From PFJX01 sp040751755 (lineage in GTDB: Bacteria; Pseudomonadota; Gammaproteobacteria; Burkholderiales; Thiobacillaceae), in assembly GCA_040751755.1 (NCBI GenBank), contig JBFMHC010000044.1, forward strand, positions 62,001 to 126,000: a stretch of 64,000 nt of DNA, read 5' to 3'. The stretch's first letter is position 1. Every line of letters begins with the position of its first letter. Under the pieces are notes generated by a model. That model searched no databases, had not been told where the DNA came from, and saw only the letters and a program-made list of their open reading frames with translations. The position numbers were made by a program, and so were the translations under genes. This document shows, piece by piece, positions 35,703 to 46,548 of the stretch.

Positions 35703-36565
35703 CGCGACGGTCGTTTCACCTCGGCGAGGAACTGGTCGTACAGGTCGAACTCGTACTGCCCGTCCATGAAGTGGTTGGCGCCGTCGATGACGATCACCCG
35801 GGCGCGGGTCTTCCTCAGGCGCGGGATCCAGTCCGCTCCCAGGCGGTCGTCGCGGCTGCCCATGATCATGCTGACCGGCACCTTCACGCGGTCGATGCCG
35901 GCGAGGATGCGCTCGGGGCCCCATTCGAGGTAGCTGAGCAGGCTGGCCGGCGTGGAGTAGTACTGCTGGCAGAAGGAGAACTGGTGCTGCTCGACTTCGC
36001 GCCTGCCGCGGCGCACCTCGTCGCGCAGCCTGCGGATCAGGGGCGCGCGCGATTGCTCGCCGTGTTTGAGGCTGCCCTCGATGATGCTGATGCCGATCAG
36101 GCGGGTCACGCCGCGGTCCGGGCGGCCGGTCAGGTAGGCGATGCTGGTGATGCTGCCCATGCTGTGCCCGGCCAGCAGGATCTCCTTAACCTTCCTCGCC
36201 TTCAGCCATTTCACCCAGGCATCCAGCTCGGCCACGTCGTCGCCCACGGTGTGCCGGTGGATCGCCTCGCACGCCATGCTCTGGGCGCGGTAGGGCAGGC
36301 CGAGCGAGAGGGTGGGTGCGAGCACCGTGTAGCCGTCGCCGGCGAGGCCATCGGTGAGGCGGTGGATGGTGGGGAACTGGTGCGTCTGCAGGAAGCCGTG
36401 CAGCAGCAGCACCGCCGGCTTGTCGGCGTCGCCCTGGCGGAACTCCGCCCGCGCCACCAGCCTGGAGGGCAGGGTCAGCTCCACCGTCTCGGCGCGCAGG
36501 GGCGGGGCGATGGCCGTGACGGCGAGGCAAAACAGGAGCGCCAGCAACTGCCTGTGGTTCTTCAT
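35699..36565 (-). CDS. Secreted alpha/beta hydrolase
   Basis: A 288-aa protein with a signal peptide (MKNHRQLLALLFCLAVTAIAPPLRA). The fold is visible: oxyanion-hole motif LLLHGFLQ, nucleophile elbow AGHSMGS (Ser), a probable acid in GSRDDRL and the catalytic His in GANHFMDG. No substrate can be assigned. The stop overlaps the start of the GGDEF-EAL gene, so the pair forms a small operon; a periplasmic hydrolase coupled to a c-di-GMP enzyme with a periplasmic domain could be functionally linked, but this is inference. Confidence 0.87.
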   Translation of the reverse strand: MKNHRQLLALLFCLAVTAIAPPLRAETVELTLPSRLVARAEFRQGDADKPAVLLLHGFLQTHQFPTIHRLTDGLAGDGYTVLAPTLSLGLPYRAQSMACEAIHRHTVGDDVAELDAWVKWLKARKVKEILLAGHSMGSITSIAYLTGRPDRGVTRLIGISIIEGSLKHGEQSRAPLIRRLRDEVRRGRREVEQHQFSFCQQYYSTPASLLSYLEWGPERILAGIDRVKVPVSMIMGSRDDRLGADWIPRLRKTRARVIVIDGANHFMDGQYEFDLYDQFLAEVKRPSR

Positions 36566-36611
36566 CTCCCGCTCCTTCCAGTGTCTTTGCCGGCCCGGCT
36601 ACACTCGCGCC

Positions 36612-38540
36612 ATGCACTTGGACGAATTCTTTTCCGAACACGGGGCCTTGGCCCAGGTCACCCCGTTTTATCGGCAGCGTCCGCAGCAACTTGAGATGAG
36701 CCGGGCGATCCAGACCGCCCTGGAGGAACGCCAGCGTCTCGTGGTGGAGGCGGGCACCGGCACCGGCAAGACCCTTGCCTACCTGGTGCCGGTGATGCTG
36801 TTCGGCGGCAAGGTCATCCTCTCCACCGGCACCAAGACCCTGCAGGACCAGCTGTTCCAGCGCGACATCCCGGCGGTGCGCGAGGCCCTGCGTCGGCCGA
36901 TCAGCGTCGCCCTGCTGAAGGGGCGCGCCAACTACGTGTGCCACTACCACCTGGAGCGTGGCCTGCTCGACGCCCGCCTGCGCAGCCGCGAGGAGGCACA
37001 GCACCTGCAGCACATCGCGCGCTTCGCCGCGCTCACCGATACCGGCGACCGCATGGCCTGCACCGACGTGCCGGAGGACTCGCCGGCCTGGGCCTGGGCC
37101 ACCTCGACGCGCGACAACTGCCTGGGCGGCGAATGCCCGCAGCACCGCGAATGCTTTGTCCTCAAGGCGCGCAAGAAGGCCCTGGAGGCGGACCTGGTGG
37201 TGGTCAACCACCACCTGTTCTTCGCCGACGTCTGGCTCAAGGACGAGGGCGCGGGCGAGCTGCTGCCGGCCAGCAACGCGGTGATCTTCGACGAGGCGCA
37301 CCAGCTGCCGCAGACCGCCAGCCTGTTCTTCGGCGAGAGCATCACCACCGGCGTGCTGGTCGACCTGTGCCGCGACACGCGCGCCGAGGCGGCCATCGCC
37401 GTGCCGGACTTCGTCGACCTGCCCGTCGCCGCCGGCGACCTGGAGACCGCCGCGCGCCAGGTGCGCCTGGCCCTCGGCCCCGCGCTCGCCCGCCTGCCGG
37501 CGGCGAAGGCCTTGGAACGCCGCGAATTCCGCGACGCCCTGGACTTCATGGGCCAGCGCCTGGCGCGCCTGGACGCCCTGCTGGAGAGCCAGGCGGAGCG
37601 CGCCGAGACCCTGCAGCGCCTGCATGAACGCTGTCGCGAGGCGGCGGATCGCCTGGAGCGTTGGCTCTCGCCCATGGTCGACGCCGGCACGGTGCGCTGG
37701 CTGGAGGCCACCGCGCACAGCGTGCTGCTGCACGCCACGCCGCTCAACGCCGGCGAGCTGTTCGCGCGCCAGATCGAGGACGACCCGCGCGCCTGGATCT
37801 TCACCTCGGCGACCCTCTCGGTGCGCGGCGACTTCTCCCACTACCTCGCCGAGATCGGCCTCACCGAGGCCCGCACCGGCGTGTGGGACAGCCCCTTCGA
37901 CTATGCCAGCCAGGCCCTGCTGTACGTGCCGGAAGGCATGCCGGACCCGAACTCGCCCGGCTACACCGAGGCCGTGGTGAACGCCGCCTGGCCGGTGCTG
38001 CGCGCCAGCGGCGGGCGCGCCTTCCTGCTGTTCACCAGCCTGCGCGCCATGAACGAGGCGCACCGCCTCCTGCAGGCGCGCATGGCGGAGGAGGGCGTGG
38101 CCTACCCCCTGCTGCTGCAGGGCGAGAAGAGCCGCAGCGAGCTGCTGGACGAGTTCCGCGCGCGCGGCAACGCCGTGCTGCTGGGCAGTCAGAGCTTCTG
38201 GGAGGGCGTGGACGTGGCCGGCGAGGCCCTGTCCCTGGTGGTGATCGACCGCCTGCCGTTCCAGCCGCCGGACGACCCGGTGCTGGCGGCGCGCGTCGAC
38301 GCCCTCAAGCGCGCCGGCCGGAACCCCTTCTTCGACTACCAGCTGCCGCACGCGGTGATCAGCCTCAAGCAGGGCGCGGGGCGCCTGATCCGCCGCGAGA
38401 CCGACCGCGGCGTGCTGATGATCTGCGACCCGCGCCTGGTGGACAAACCCTACGGCCGCCGCATCTGGCAGGCCCTGCCGCCGATGCGGCGCAGCCGCAA
38501 GCGCGAGGACGCCGTCGGTTTCTTCGCCGCAACACCCTGA
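36612..38540 (+). CDS. yoaA: ATP-dependent DNA helicase, DinG/YoaA family
   Basis: Superfamily 2 iron-sulfur helicase related to XPD and DinG. The 642-aa product has Walker A (VVEAGTGTGKTLAYLVP, about residue 50), cysteines in CHYHLE, ACTDVP, NCLGGECPQHRECFV for the [4Fe-4S] cluster, the DEAH box (IFDEAHQLPQ), LFTSLRAMNEAHRLL, GSQSFWEGVDVAGEAL, and the arginine-finger motif QGAGRLIRRETDRG. Length and lack of a long insertion favour YoaA over DinG. TACACT just before the ATG could be a -10 box, which would give a very short leader. Confidence 0.9.
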   Translation: MHLDEFFSEHGALAQVTPFYRQRPQQLEMSRAIQTALEERQRLVVEAGTGTGKTLAYLVPVMLFGGKVILSTGTKTLQDQLFQRDIPAVREALRRPISVALLKGRANYVCHYHLERGLLDARLRSREEAQHLQHIARFAALTDTGDRMACTDVPEDSPAWAWATSTRDNCLGGECPQHRECFVLKARKKALEADLVVVNHHLFFADVWLKDEGAGELLPASNAVIFDEAHQLPQTASLFFGESITTGVLVDLCRDTRAEAAIAVPDFVDLPVAAGDLETAARQVRLALGPALARLPAAKALERREFRDALDFMGQRLARLDALLESQAERAETLQRLHERCREAADRLERWLSPMVDAGTVRWLEATAHSVLLHATPLNAGELFARQIEDDPRAWIFTSATLSVRGDFSHYLAEIGLTEARTGVWDSPFDYASQALLYVPEGMPDPNSPGYTEAVVNAAWPVLRASGGRAFLLFTSLRAMNEAHRLLQARMAEEGVAYPLLLQGEKSRSELLDEFRARGNAVLLGSQSFWEGVDVAGEALSLVVIDRLPFQPPDDPVLAARVDALKRAGRNPFFDYQLPHAVISLKQGAGRLIRRETDRGVLMICDPRLVDKPYGRRIWQALPPMRRSRKREDAVGFFAATP

Positions 38541-38607
38541 AACACCTGCTTGCAGTCCGGTAACCGCCGGCATACATGCGCTGCCTAGCCTGAGAGTGCG
38601 CCCGATG

Positions 38608-38623
38608 TGTGACGCATCTCACA
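38608..38623. promoter_or_regulatory. Perfect TGTGA-N6-TCACA palindrome before a small secreted-protein gene
   Basis: TGTGACGCATCTCACA is the exact core of a CRP-type operator. It ends 17 bases before the ATG at 38641 and only about 5 bases before the Shine-Dalgarno, so it would sit at or after the start of transcription and might act as a block rather than an activator site. Confidence 0.5.
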
Positions 38624-38640
38624 GGCAAAAGGAGCACACC

Positions 38641-38994
38641 ATGAAATCCCGCAAATTGATGATCACCGCCCTGTTGGCCGCGCTCGCCGTGCCGGTCCTC
38701 GCGGTCGGCTTCAACGACAACCCCCCGGGCCCGGCAGGCGGCCCCGGCACCAACTGGCAGGCCCCCGGCGCGGCTACCTATCCGCGCCAACGCCTGACCG
38801 TCGAGCAGCGCGAACAGCTGCGGCAGCAGCTGGCGAACATGACGCCGCAGGAACGCCGCGCCTTCATGCGCGAATGGCGGCAGAAATACGGTGAGTGCTG
38901 GCGCTACCGCGACAGCTTCGGCCCCGGCGTCGGGCCCGGGCCCGGGCCGCAGGGCGGGCCCGGCATGGGCCCCAACCGCGCGCCCCTGAACTGA
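38641..38994 (+). CDS. Small secreted Pro/Gly-rich protein (hypothetical)
   Basis: A 117-aa protein with a clear signal peptide (MKSRKLMITALLAALAVPVLA). After a Pro/Gly-rich stretch comes a helical centre (RLTVEQREQLRQQLANMTPQERRAFMREWRQKY) that resembles the helices of small periplasmic proteins such as the DUF3106 or CpxP/Spy type, then a C-terminal tail with repeats of G-P-G-P-G. AAAAGGAG precedes the ATG. Function unknown. A CRP-type palindrome lies just upstream. Confidence 0.7.
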   Translation: MKSRKLMITALLAALAVPVLAVGFNDNPPGPAGGPGTNWQAPGAATYPRQRLTVEQREQLRQQLANMTPQERRAFMREWRQKYGECWRYRDSFGPGVGPGPGPQGGPGMGPNRAPLN

Positions 38995-39009
38995 GCGCGG
39001 CGCTACCTC

Positions 39010-39055
39010 CCTCCGGGGCGTTTGCCGCTACGATGCGGAAAAAGCACCCCGGAGG
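39010..39055 (+). promoter_or_regulatory. Inverted repeat that could mask the Shine-Dalgarno of the HIRAN gene
   Basis: CCTCCGGGG at 39010-39018 pairs exactly (9 of 9) with CCCCGGAGG at 39047-39055, across a 28-base loop. The right arm contains GGAGG, the ribosome-binding site of the ATG at 39061, so folding would hide it. Confidence 0.4.
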
Positions 39056-39060
39056 TCGTC

Positions 39061-39450
39061 ATGTGGCGAGGGTCCGTCAGCCTGCTTGTAGCTTGTCTTG
39101 CCTCCGGCGGCACGCACGCCGCCGGCGAGGCCGCGCTGATCCTGCAGACCTCGCCGCTCGCCGGCTTCCAGCACCATGCCGGCGCGGCCCTGTTCCCCCT
39201 GATGCGCGTCGGCGACCCCCTGCAACTGGGGCGAGAGCCCGACAACCCCTACGACCCGCGCGCCGTACGGGTGTCCTGGCGCGGGGCCCAGATCGGCTAC
39301 GTCCCCAGGCTGGACAACGTCGACCTGGCCCGCTTCATGGACCGGGGCGTGCGCGTGGAGGGACGCATCGTGCATCTCCAGGCCTCCCGGGACCCCTGGA
39401 AGCGGGTGCTGATGGAGATCCTGATCCGCGACGAGCCGCCGGGAGACTGA
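39061..39450 (+). CDS. HIRAN-domain protein with a signal peptide
   Basis: A 129-aa protein. GGAGG lies 5 bases before the ATG. The N-terminal segment (MWRGSVSLLVACLASGGTHA) looks like a signal peptide ending in an Ala-X-Ala type site. The rest is a HIRAN domain: LFPLMRVGDPLQLGREPDNP, then YDPRAVRVSWRGAQIGYVPR, the usual 'N-YD--AV-V---G--IGY-P' signature. HIRAN domains in SNF2-type proteins bind DNA ends; a secreted version is a different setting and its ligand is unknown. Confidence 0.8.
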   Translation: MWRGSVSLLVACLASGGTHAAGEAALILQTSPLAGFQHHAGAALFPLMRVGDPLQLGREPDNPYDPRAVRVSWRGAQIGYVPRLDNVDLARFMDRGVRVEGRIVHLQASRDPWKRVLMEILIRDEPPGD

Positions 39451-39492
39451 CCGCCTCCGGTAGAATGCCCGCTTTGGTCCCGTTTCCTGCCG

Positions 39493-40173
39493 ATGCGCCT
39501 GATCGCCTTCGATACCGCCACCGAATGGTGTTCCGCCGCCCTCTGGGTGGACGGGGCGCTGTCCTACCGCGCCGAGCGCGCCGGGCAGCGGCACTCCGAC
39601 CTGCTCGTGCCCATGGTCATGGAGCTGCTCGACGAGGCGGGGCTGGCGTTGCGCCAGCTCGATGGCCTGGCCTATGGCATGGGGCCGGGCTCCTTCACCG
39701 GCCTGCGCATCGCCTGCGGCGTCGCCCAGGGCCTGGCGCTGGGCGCCGGGCTGCCGGTGCTGGGCGTCTCCACCCTCGAGGCCCTGGCGGAGGAGGCGCA
39801 CGCCACCAAGGCCGCGGACCGCGTCGTCGCCTGCCTGGACGCGCGCATGAACGAGGTCTATGTCGGCCACTACCGGCGCGTCGAGGATGCCTGGCATTGC
39901 GAGGCGGGACCGGTGGTATGCCCGCCGCGCGCGTTGCCCCTGCCAGGCGAGGCCGGCTATGTCGGCGTCGGTTCCGGTTTCGCCGCCTATCCCGATCTGC
40001 GCGCCCTGGCGGGCCACGGCCTGGCGCGCGTGGACGCGGAGGCCTTTCCGCATGCCCGCGGCCTCGCCCGTCTCGCCGCGCCTCGCTTCGCGCGCGGCGA
40101 GGGCCTGGCGCCGGAGGCCGCGGAGCCGCTGTACATCCGCGACAAGGTCGCGTTGAAGATCTGCGAGCGCTGA
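39493..40173 (+). CDS. tsaB: tRNA threonylcarbamoyladenosine synthesis protein TsaB
   Basis: Non-catalytic partner of TsaD in making the t6A37 base of ANN-decoding tRNAs. The 226-aa product has the ASKHA start MRLIAFDTATEWCSAALWV, QRHSDLLVPMVMELLDEAGL, and GMGPGSFTGLRIACGVAQGLALG, the family signature. A TAGAAT box at 39461-39466 could be its -10. The start of rimI follows two bases after its stop, the usual tsaB-rimI pairing. Confidence 0.96.
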   Translation: MRLIAFDTATEWCSAALWVDGALSYRAERAGQRHSDLLVPMVMELLDEAGLALRQLDGLAYGMGPGSFTGLRIACGVAQGLALGAGLPVLGVSTLEALAEEAHATKAADRVVACLDARMNEVYVGHYRRVEDAWHCEAGPVVCPPRALPLPGEAGYVGVGSGFAAYPDLRALAGHGLARVDAEAFPHARGLARLAAPRFARGEGLAPEAAEPLYIRDKVALKICER

Positions 40174-40175
40174 GC

Positions 40176-40640
40176 ATGAATGCGCAGTTGCAGCCGCTGG
40201 AAATGCGCTTCCGCCCCATGCGCGAGGCCGACCTCGACGAACTGATCCGCATCGAGCGCGCCGCCTATCCCTATCCCTGGACCCTGGGCAACTTCCGCGA
40301 CTGCCTGGGGGCCGGCTATTCCTGCTGGGTGGGCGAGATGGAGGGCATGCTGGCGGGCTACTGGCTGATGATGCAGGCGCTCGACGAGGGACACATCCTC
40401 AACTGCTGCATCGCCCCGCGCTGGCAGCGCCGCGGTCTCGGTCGCCAGCTCATGGCACACCTGTTCGAGACCGCGCGCGGGCACAACACGCGGAGCCTGT
40501 TCCTCGAGGTGCGCCTCTCCAACACCCCCGCGAAGCGGCTCTATGAATCGCTCGGCTTCGAGGCGGTGGGGCAGCGGCGCGGCTATTACCCGACCGACAC
40601 GGGGCGCGAGGACGCCCTGGTGATGAGGCTGGGCCTGTGA
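40176..40640 (+). CDS. rimI: Ribosomal protein S18 alanine N-acetyltransferase RimI
   Basis: GNAT enzyme that acetylates the N-terminus of ribosomal protein S18. The 154-aa product has the acetyl-CoA loop WQRRGLGRQLMAHLF, preceded by ILNCCIAPRW, and the RimI-specific end LFLEVRLSNTPAKRLYESLGFEAVGQRRGYYPTD ... EDALVM. The position after tsaB and before the uracil-DNA glycosylase is conserved. Its stop overlaps the GTG start of the next gene. Confidence 0.93.
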   Translation: MNAQLQPLEMRFRPMREADLDELIRIERAAYPYPWTLGNFRDCLGAGYSCWVGEMEGMLAGYWLMMQALDEGHILNCCIAPRWQRRGLGRQLMAHLFETARGHNTRSLFLEVRLSNTPAKRLYESLGFEAVGQRRGYYPTDTGREDALVMRLGL

Positions 40641-41380
40641 GCCTGGGGCGCGAGGCCCGCCTGCGCGAACTGGGCCTGTGGCCGGTGTGGCGCCTGCGCG
40701 CCGCGCCCGCCGCCGCGGAAGGCACGGCGGCGCCCGCGCCTGAGGGTGACGCCGCCGAGGCCGAACCCGCCCCGGCCCCCCTGATACGGCGCGGCGATGC
40801 ATCGATCGCCCGCATGGACTGGGATGAACTGAAGCGCGCCGTCGCCTCATGCACCCGCTGCGCGTTGCACGAAGGCCGCACCCAGGCGGTGTTCGGCACC
40901 GGCGACCGGCACGCGCGGTGGCTGGTGATCGGTGAGGCGCCGGGCGAGAAGGAGGACCTCCAGGGCGAGCCCTTCGTCGGCCCCTCCGGCATGCTCCTGG
41001 ATGCCATGCTCGCGGCCGTCGGCCTGAAGCGCGGCGAGGGCGTCTACATCGCCAACGTCGTCAAGTCGCGCCCGCCGTCCAACCGCGACCCCGTACCGTC
41101 CGAGGTCGCCGCCTGCCTGCCCTACCTGGAGCGGCAGATCGAGCTGATCCGCCCGCGCATCATCCTCGCGCTCGGCCGCTTCGCCGCGCAGAGCCTGCTC
41201 ATGACCGATACGCCGATCGGCCGCCTGCGCGGCCACGTGCATGAATACCACGGCGTGCCCATGGTGGTGACCTACCATCCTGCCTACCTGCTGCGCAACC
41301 CGCCCGACAAGGCCAAGGTCTGGGAAGACCTGCTGCTGGCGCGCCGCACCCTGGCAGCCCAACCGCAACCGGAGGCATGA
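40637..41380 (+). CDS. udg: Uracil-DNA glycosylase, family 4 (iron-sulfur)
   Basis: Removes uracil from DNA; the family carries a [4Fe-4S] cluster. The start is a GTG at 40637 that overlaps rimI. The 247-aa product has a variable Ala/Pro-rich N-terminus (residues 1-60) that resembles the N-terminal extensions seen on DNA polymerase-related UDG proteins, then CTRCALHEGR (two of the cluster cysteines), the active-site motif GEAPGEKEDLQGEPFVGPSGMLLDAML, NVVKSRPPSNRDP, and the second motif TYHPAYLLRNP. A CxxC plus later Cys (AACLPYLE) complete the cluster set. Confidence 0.9.
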   Translation: MSLGREARLRELGLWPVWRLRAAPAAAEGTAAPAPEGDAAEAEPAPAPLIRRGDASIARMDWDELKRAVASCTRCALHEGRTQAVFGTGDRHARWLVIGEAPGEKEDLQGEPFVGPSGMLLDAMLAAVGLKRGEGVYIANVVKSRPPSNRDPVPSEVAACLPYLERQIELIRPRIILALGRFAAQSLLMTDTPIGRLRGHVHEYHGVPMVVTYHPAYLLRNPPDKAKVWEDLLLARRTLAAQPQPEA

Positions 41381-42906
41381 CGTTGCCCGACACGCATCCA
41401 GACCGTGCCACCGTCGAGGCCCAGCTCGCCGAGCTGGCACGCCGCTACCGTGAGCAGCTGCCGACGAAATTCGACGAGATCGCCGAGGCCTGGAACGCCC
41501 TGCAGTCGGAATGGCACCGGGAGACCGCCGAGGTCCTGCACCGCGTCGCCCATGGCATCGCCGGTGCGGCCGGCACCATGGGCCTGCCGCAGGTGGGCGA
41601 GGCGGCCCGCGCGGTGGAACAGGTGGTGAAGCAGCTGCTCGCCGAGCCGGCGAGCCTGGGCAGGATGGGCGGGCGGCTGACCTCGCTGATCACCGAGCTG
41701 GACGTCGCCATCCGGCATGGCGGCGGCGCGCATGCGGCGGCCCCGGACCAGGGGATGCCGCTGGTCGTGGCGCCGATGAAGATCCTGGTGGCCGACGACG
41801 AGCACATCGGCCGGACCATGCTCGCCGCCATGCTCCGCGCGGACGGCCACACGGTGGTGGTGGCGGAGGACGGCGAGCAGGCGGTCGCCTTGTTCGAGCA
41901 GGCGCAGCCGGACCTGGTGTTGATGGACGTGGTGATGCCGCGCATGGACGGCTACGCGGCCGCGCGCGCCATCAAGGCGCGCTGCGGCAAGCGTTTCGTG
42001 CCGCTCATCTTCCTCACCGCCCTGCATGACGAGCAGGACCTGCTGGCCTGCATCCAGGCGGGCGGCGACGATTTCATGATCAAGCCCTACAACCGCACCC
42101 TGCTGCGCGCCAAGCTGATCGCCATGCAGCGCATCCACGAACTGCACCGCGAGCTGGCGCGTTACCAGGAACGCACCGAGGAGGAGCTGGCGCTGTCGCG
42201 CCACGTGTTCTACGCCGCCACCGACCGCAACGCCCCGTCGCCGGCGGTGGTGAACTGGTATGCCTCGGTCGGCCATTTCTGCGGCGACCTCGTCCTCCAT
42301 GCCTATTCGCCGTCCGGCCGCCTGTTCGTGCTGCAGGGGGACTTCACCGGCCACGGCCTCGCCGCCGCGCTCGGCGCGCTTCCAGTGTCCGACATGTTCT
42401 ATGCCATGGTCGACAAGGAGTCCTCGCTCTCGGAACTCGTGACGGCGATCAATCGCAAGCTCAAGGCGGCGCTGCCGCCCGGACACTTCTGCGCGGCGTG
42501 CGTCTGCGCCCTGGATGGGGATGGCACGACGCTGGAGCTATGGAACGGCGGCCTGCCAGGCGCCTGGCTGCTGGACGCCGACAACCGCGTCGCGGTGCGC
42601 GTCGAATCCGACAAGATGCCGCTTGGCATCGTCGGCGACCAGGCGTTCGACGCGTCGATACTCCGCCTGCCGCTGGTGCCGGATGCGCGCCTGCTGCTGT
42701 TCAGCGACGGTCTGAGCGAGGTGGCGAACGCCGCGGGCGAGATGCTGGGCGAGGCGGGCATCGCCGCAAGCGTGCAGGCCGCGGCGGGCGGGGATCTGCT
42801 GGCAGCCCTGCGCGAGGCGGTGGAGGTGCACCTCGCCGGCGGCGAGGCGCACGACGACATCTCCATCACCGTGATCGACCCCGCACTGGTCCGGCCGGCG
42901 CGCTGA
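41377..42906 (+). CDS. Hpt - receiver - PP2C (SpoIIE) phosphatase fusion
   Basis: A 509-aa signalling protein. Residues about 1-115 form an Hpt-like helical bundle (HRVAHGIAGAAGTMGLPQVGEAAR, with a His in the usual H-x-GxA place). Residues 132-250 are a receiver domain: KILVADDEHIG (acid pocket), the phosphoacceptor Asp in DLVLMDVVMPRMDGY, FLTA and the KPYN lysine. Residues about 285-505 are a SpoIIE-type PP2C domain (GDFTGHGLAAALGALPV, LLFSDGLSEVANAAGEMLGE, HDDISITVI) with the metal-binding Asp residues. The likely role is regulation of a partner-switching (anti-sigma/STAS) pathway; no partner lies nearby. Start overlaps the udg stop (ATGA). Confidence 0.88.
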   Translation: MTLPDTHPDRATVEAQLAELARRYREQLPTKFDEIAEAWNALQSEWHRETAEVLHRVAHGIAGAAGTMGLPQVGEAARAVEQVVKQLLAEPASLGRMGGRLTSLITELDVAIRHGGGAHAAAPDQGMPLVVAPMKILVADDEHIGRTMLAAMLRADGHTVVVAEDGEQAVALFEQAQPDLVLMDVVMPRMDGYAAARAIKARCGKRFVPLIFLTALHDEQDLLACIQAGGDDFMIKPYNRTLLRAKLIAMQRIHELHRELARYQERTEEELALSRHVFYAATDRNAPSPAVVNWYASVGHFCGDLVLHAYSPSGRLFVLQGDFTGHGLAAALGALPVSDMFYAMVDKESSLSELVTAINRKLKAALPPGHFCAACVCALDGDGTTLELWNGGLPGAWLLDADNRVAVRVESDKMPLGIVGDQAFDASILRLPLVPDARLLLFSDGLSEVANAAGEMLGEAGIAASVQAAAGGDLLAALREAVEVHLAGGEAHDDISITVIDPALVRPAR

Positions 42907-42951
42907 GCGTCGGCGGGGGGCGGGCTGGGCGCGGCCCGGCCCTTGGGGGGC

Positions 42952-43737
42952 TCAGAGGTCGCCGTTGGCGGCGGCGCGCATCATGTCGTCCATGCGGGCG
43001 TTGAGGTCGATGGCGCCCTTCACCAGGGCCTCGGAGAGGCCCAGCTGCTTCTCGAAGCCCTTCACCCAGTCCAGGCTCCAGTCCAGCATCATCACCCAGA
43101 TGTCCTTGTTGGCGTCTTCCATGATGACCACGCGGCAGGGCAGGAACACCACGAACTCCGGGCTGATCTTCAGCAGCTCGCGGCCGACGGCGATGTCGCA
43201 GAAGGAGTAGACCTCGATGCGCGGCGCGTCCTTGTCCTCCAGCACCGCCTTGAAGTCCATCCACATCAGGTTCTCGCCCACCTTCTTGACGTTGACCTGG
43301 TTGGCGCGCAGGAACAGCGAGTCGCGCACGTCCTCGAAGCTGAGCCCCTTCTTCGCCTTGTACTTGCGCGTGAAGTAGTTCATCGAGTCGGCCATGTTCA
43401 TGCGCAGGAGGCCGGTCATCATGGGCAGGGCCATCTGCATCATCTGGATCTTTTCCTGCTGCGTGATGGCGCGGCGCATGGTGTAGGGGCCGGCGGCCAG
43501 GGCGGCCTGGGCCTGCGCCTGCATGGGCGAGAGCACCGGCACGAGCGGGTTGAAGCCGAAGGTGGGTGGCGGCGCGTATTGCAGGAAGGGGTTGCCCGCG
43601 CCTGGGGTGGCGACCAGCACCGGCGCCAGGGTCGGCACGTAGGCGGGCACGGCCTGCTGCGCGAAGGCCGGCAGGGCCAGCCAGGCGAGCAGGGTGGCGA
43701 GAAGGGTGGCGAACAGGGCGGTCAGGTGTTTATGCAT
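42952..43737 (-). CDS. Secreted DUF302-domain protein
   Basis: A 261-aa protein. The ATG at 43737 has GGAGGAG 6 bases upstream and gives a signal peptide (MHKHLTALFATLLATLLAWLALPAFA). The middle region (residues 60-150) is Ala/Gln/Met rich and helical. The C-terminal half shows a DUF302 fold: FEDVRDSLFLRANQVNVKKVGENLMWMDFKAVLEDKDAPRIEVYSFCDIAVGRELLKISPEFVVFLPCRVVIMEDANKDIWVMMLD. The role of DUF302 is not known; such proteins are often periplasmic. A terminator lies between it and acnA upstream, so it has its own transcript or read-through. Confidence 0.82.
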   Translation of the reverse strand: MHKHLTALFATLLATLLAWLALPAFAQQAVPAYVPTLAPVLVATPGAGNPFLQYAPPPTFGFNPLVPVLSPMQAQAQAALAAGPYTMRRAITQQEKIQMMQMALPMMTGLLRMNMADSMNYFTRKYKAKKGLSFEDVRDSLFLRANQVNVKKVGENLMWMDFKAVLEDKDAPRIEVYSFCDIAVGRELLKISPEFVVFLPCRVVIMEDANKDIWVMMLDWSLDWVKGFEKQLGLSEALVKGAIDLNARMDDMMRAAANGDL

Positions 43738-43757
43738 GTCAGTCTCCTCCATGGGCC

Positions 43758-43786
43758 CAAAAAGAAACGGGGGCCGAGGCCCCCGT
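43758..43786 (-). terminator. Rho-independent terminator after acnA
   Basis: On the minus strand a 9-bp stem (ACGGGGGCC / GGCCCCCGT, 43786-43767) is followed by TTTCTTTTT. It lies directly after the acnA stop (43791). Confidence 0.85.
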
Positions 43787-43790
43787 CGCG

Positions 43791-46427
<2,637 letters not shown>

Positions 46428-46548
46428 GGCGTCGGGCGGGTAGGTTGCGAAATAAAACCGCAATTTTACCCACCCTTTGCGCCGGCTTTGTCCCCGCAAG
46501 GGGGGGTGGAACGCCATCTTGGCGAGGCGGCGGTGCGCCGCCGTCAGA

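Noticed and set aside
36600..36612. TACACT as a promoter for a leaderless yoaA transcript
   Set aside because: No -35 element at a suitable distance; kept only as a remark.
38895..40175. Long frame joining the small secreted gene to rimI
   Set aside because: It runs out of frame through the HIRAN and tsaB genes; rimI has its own start at 40176.
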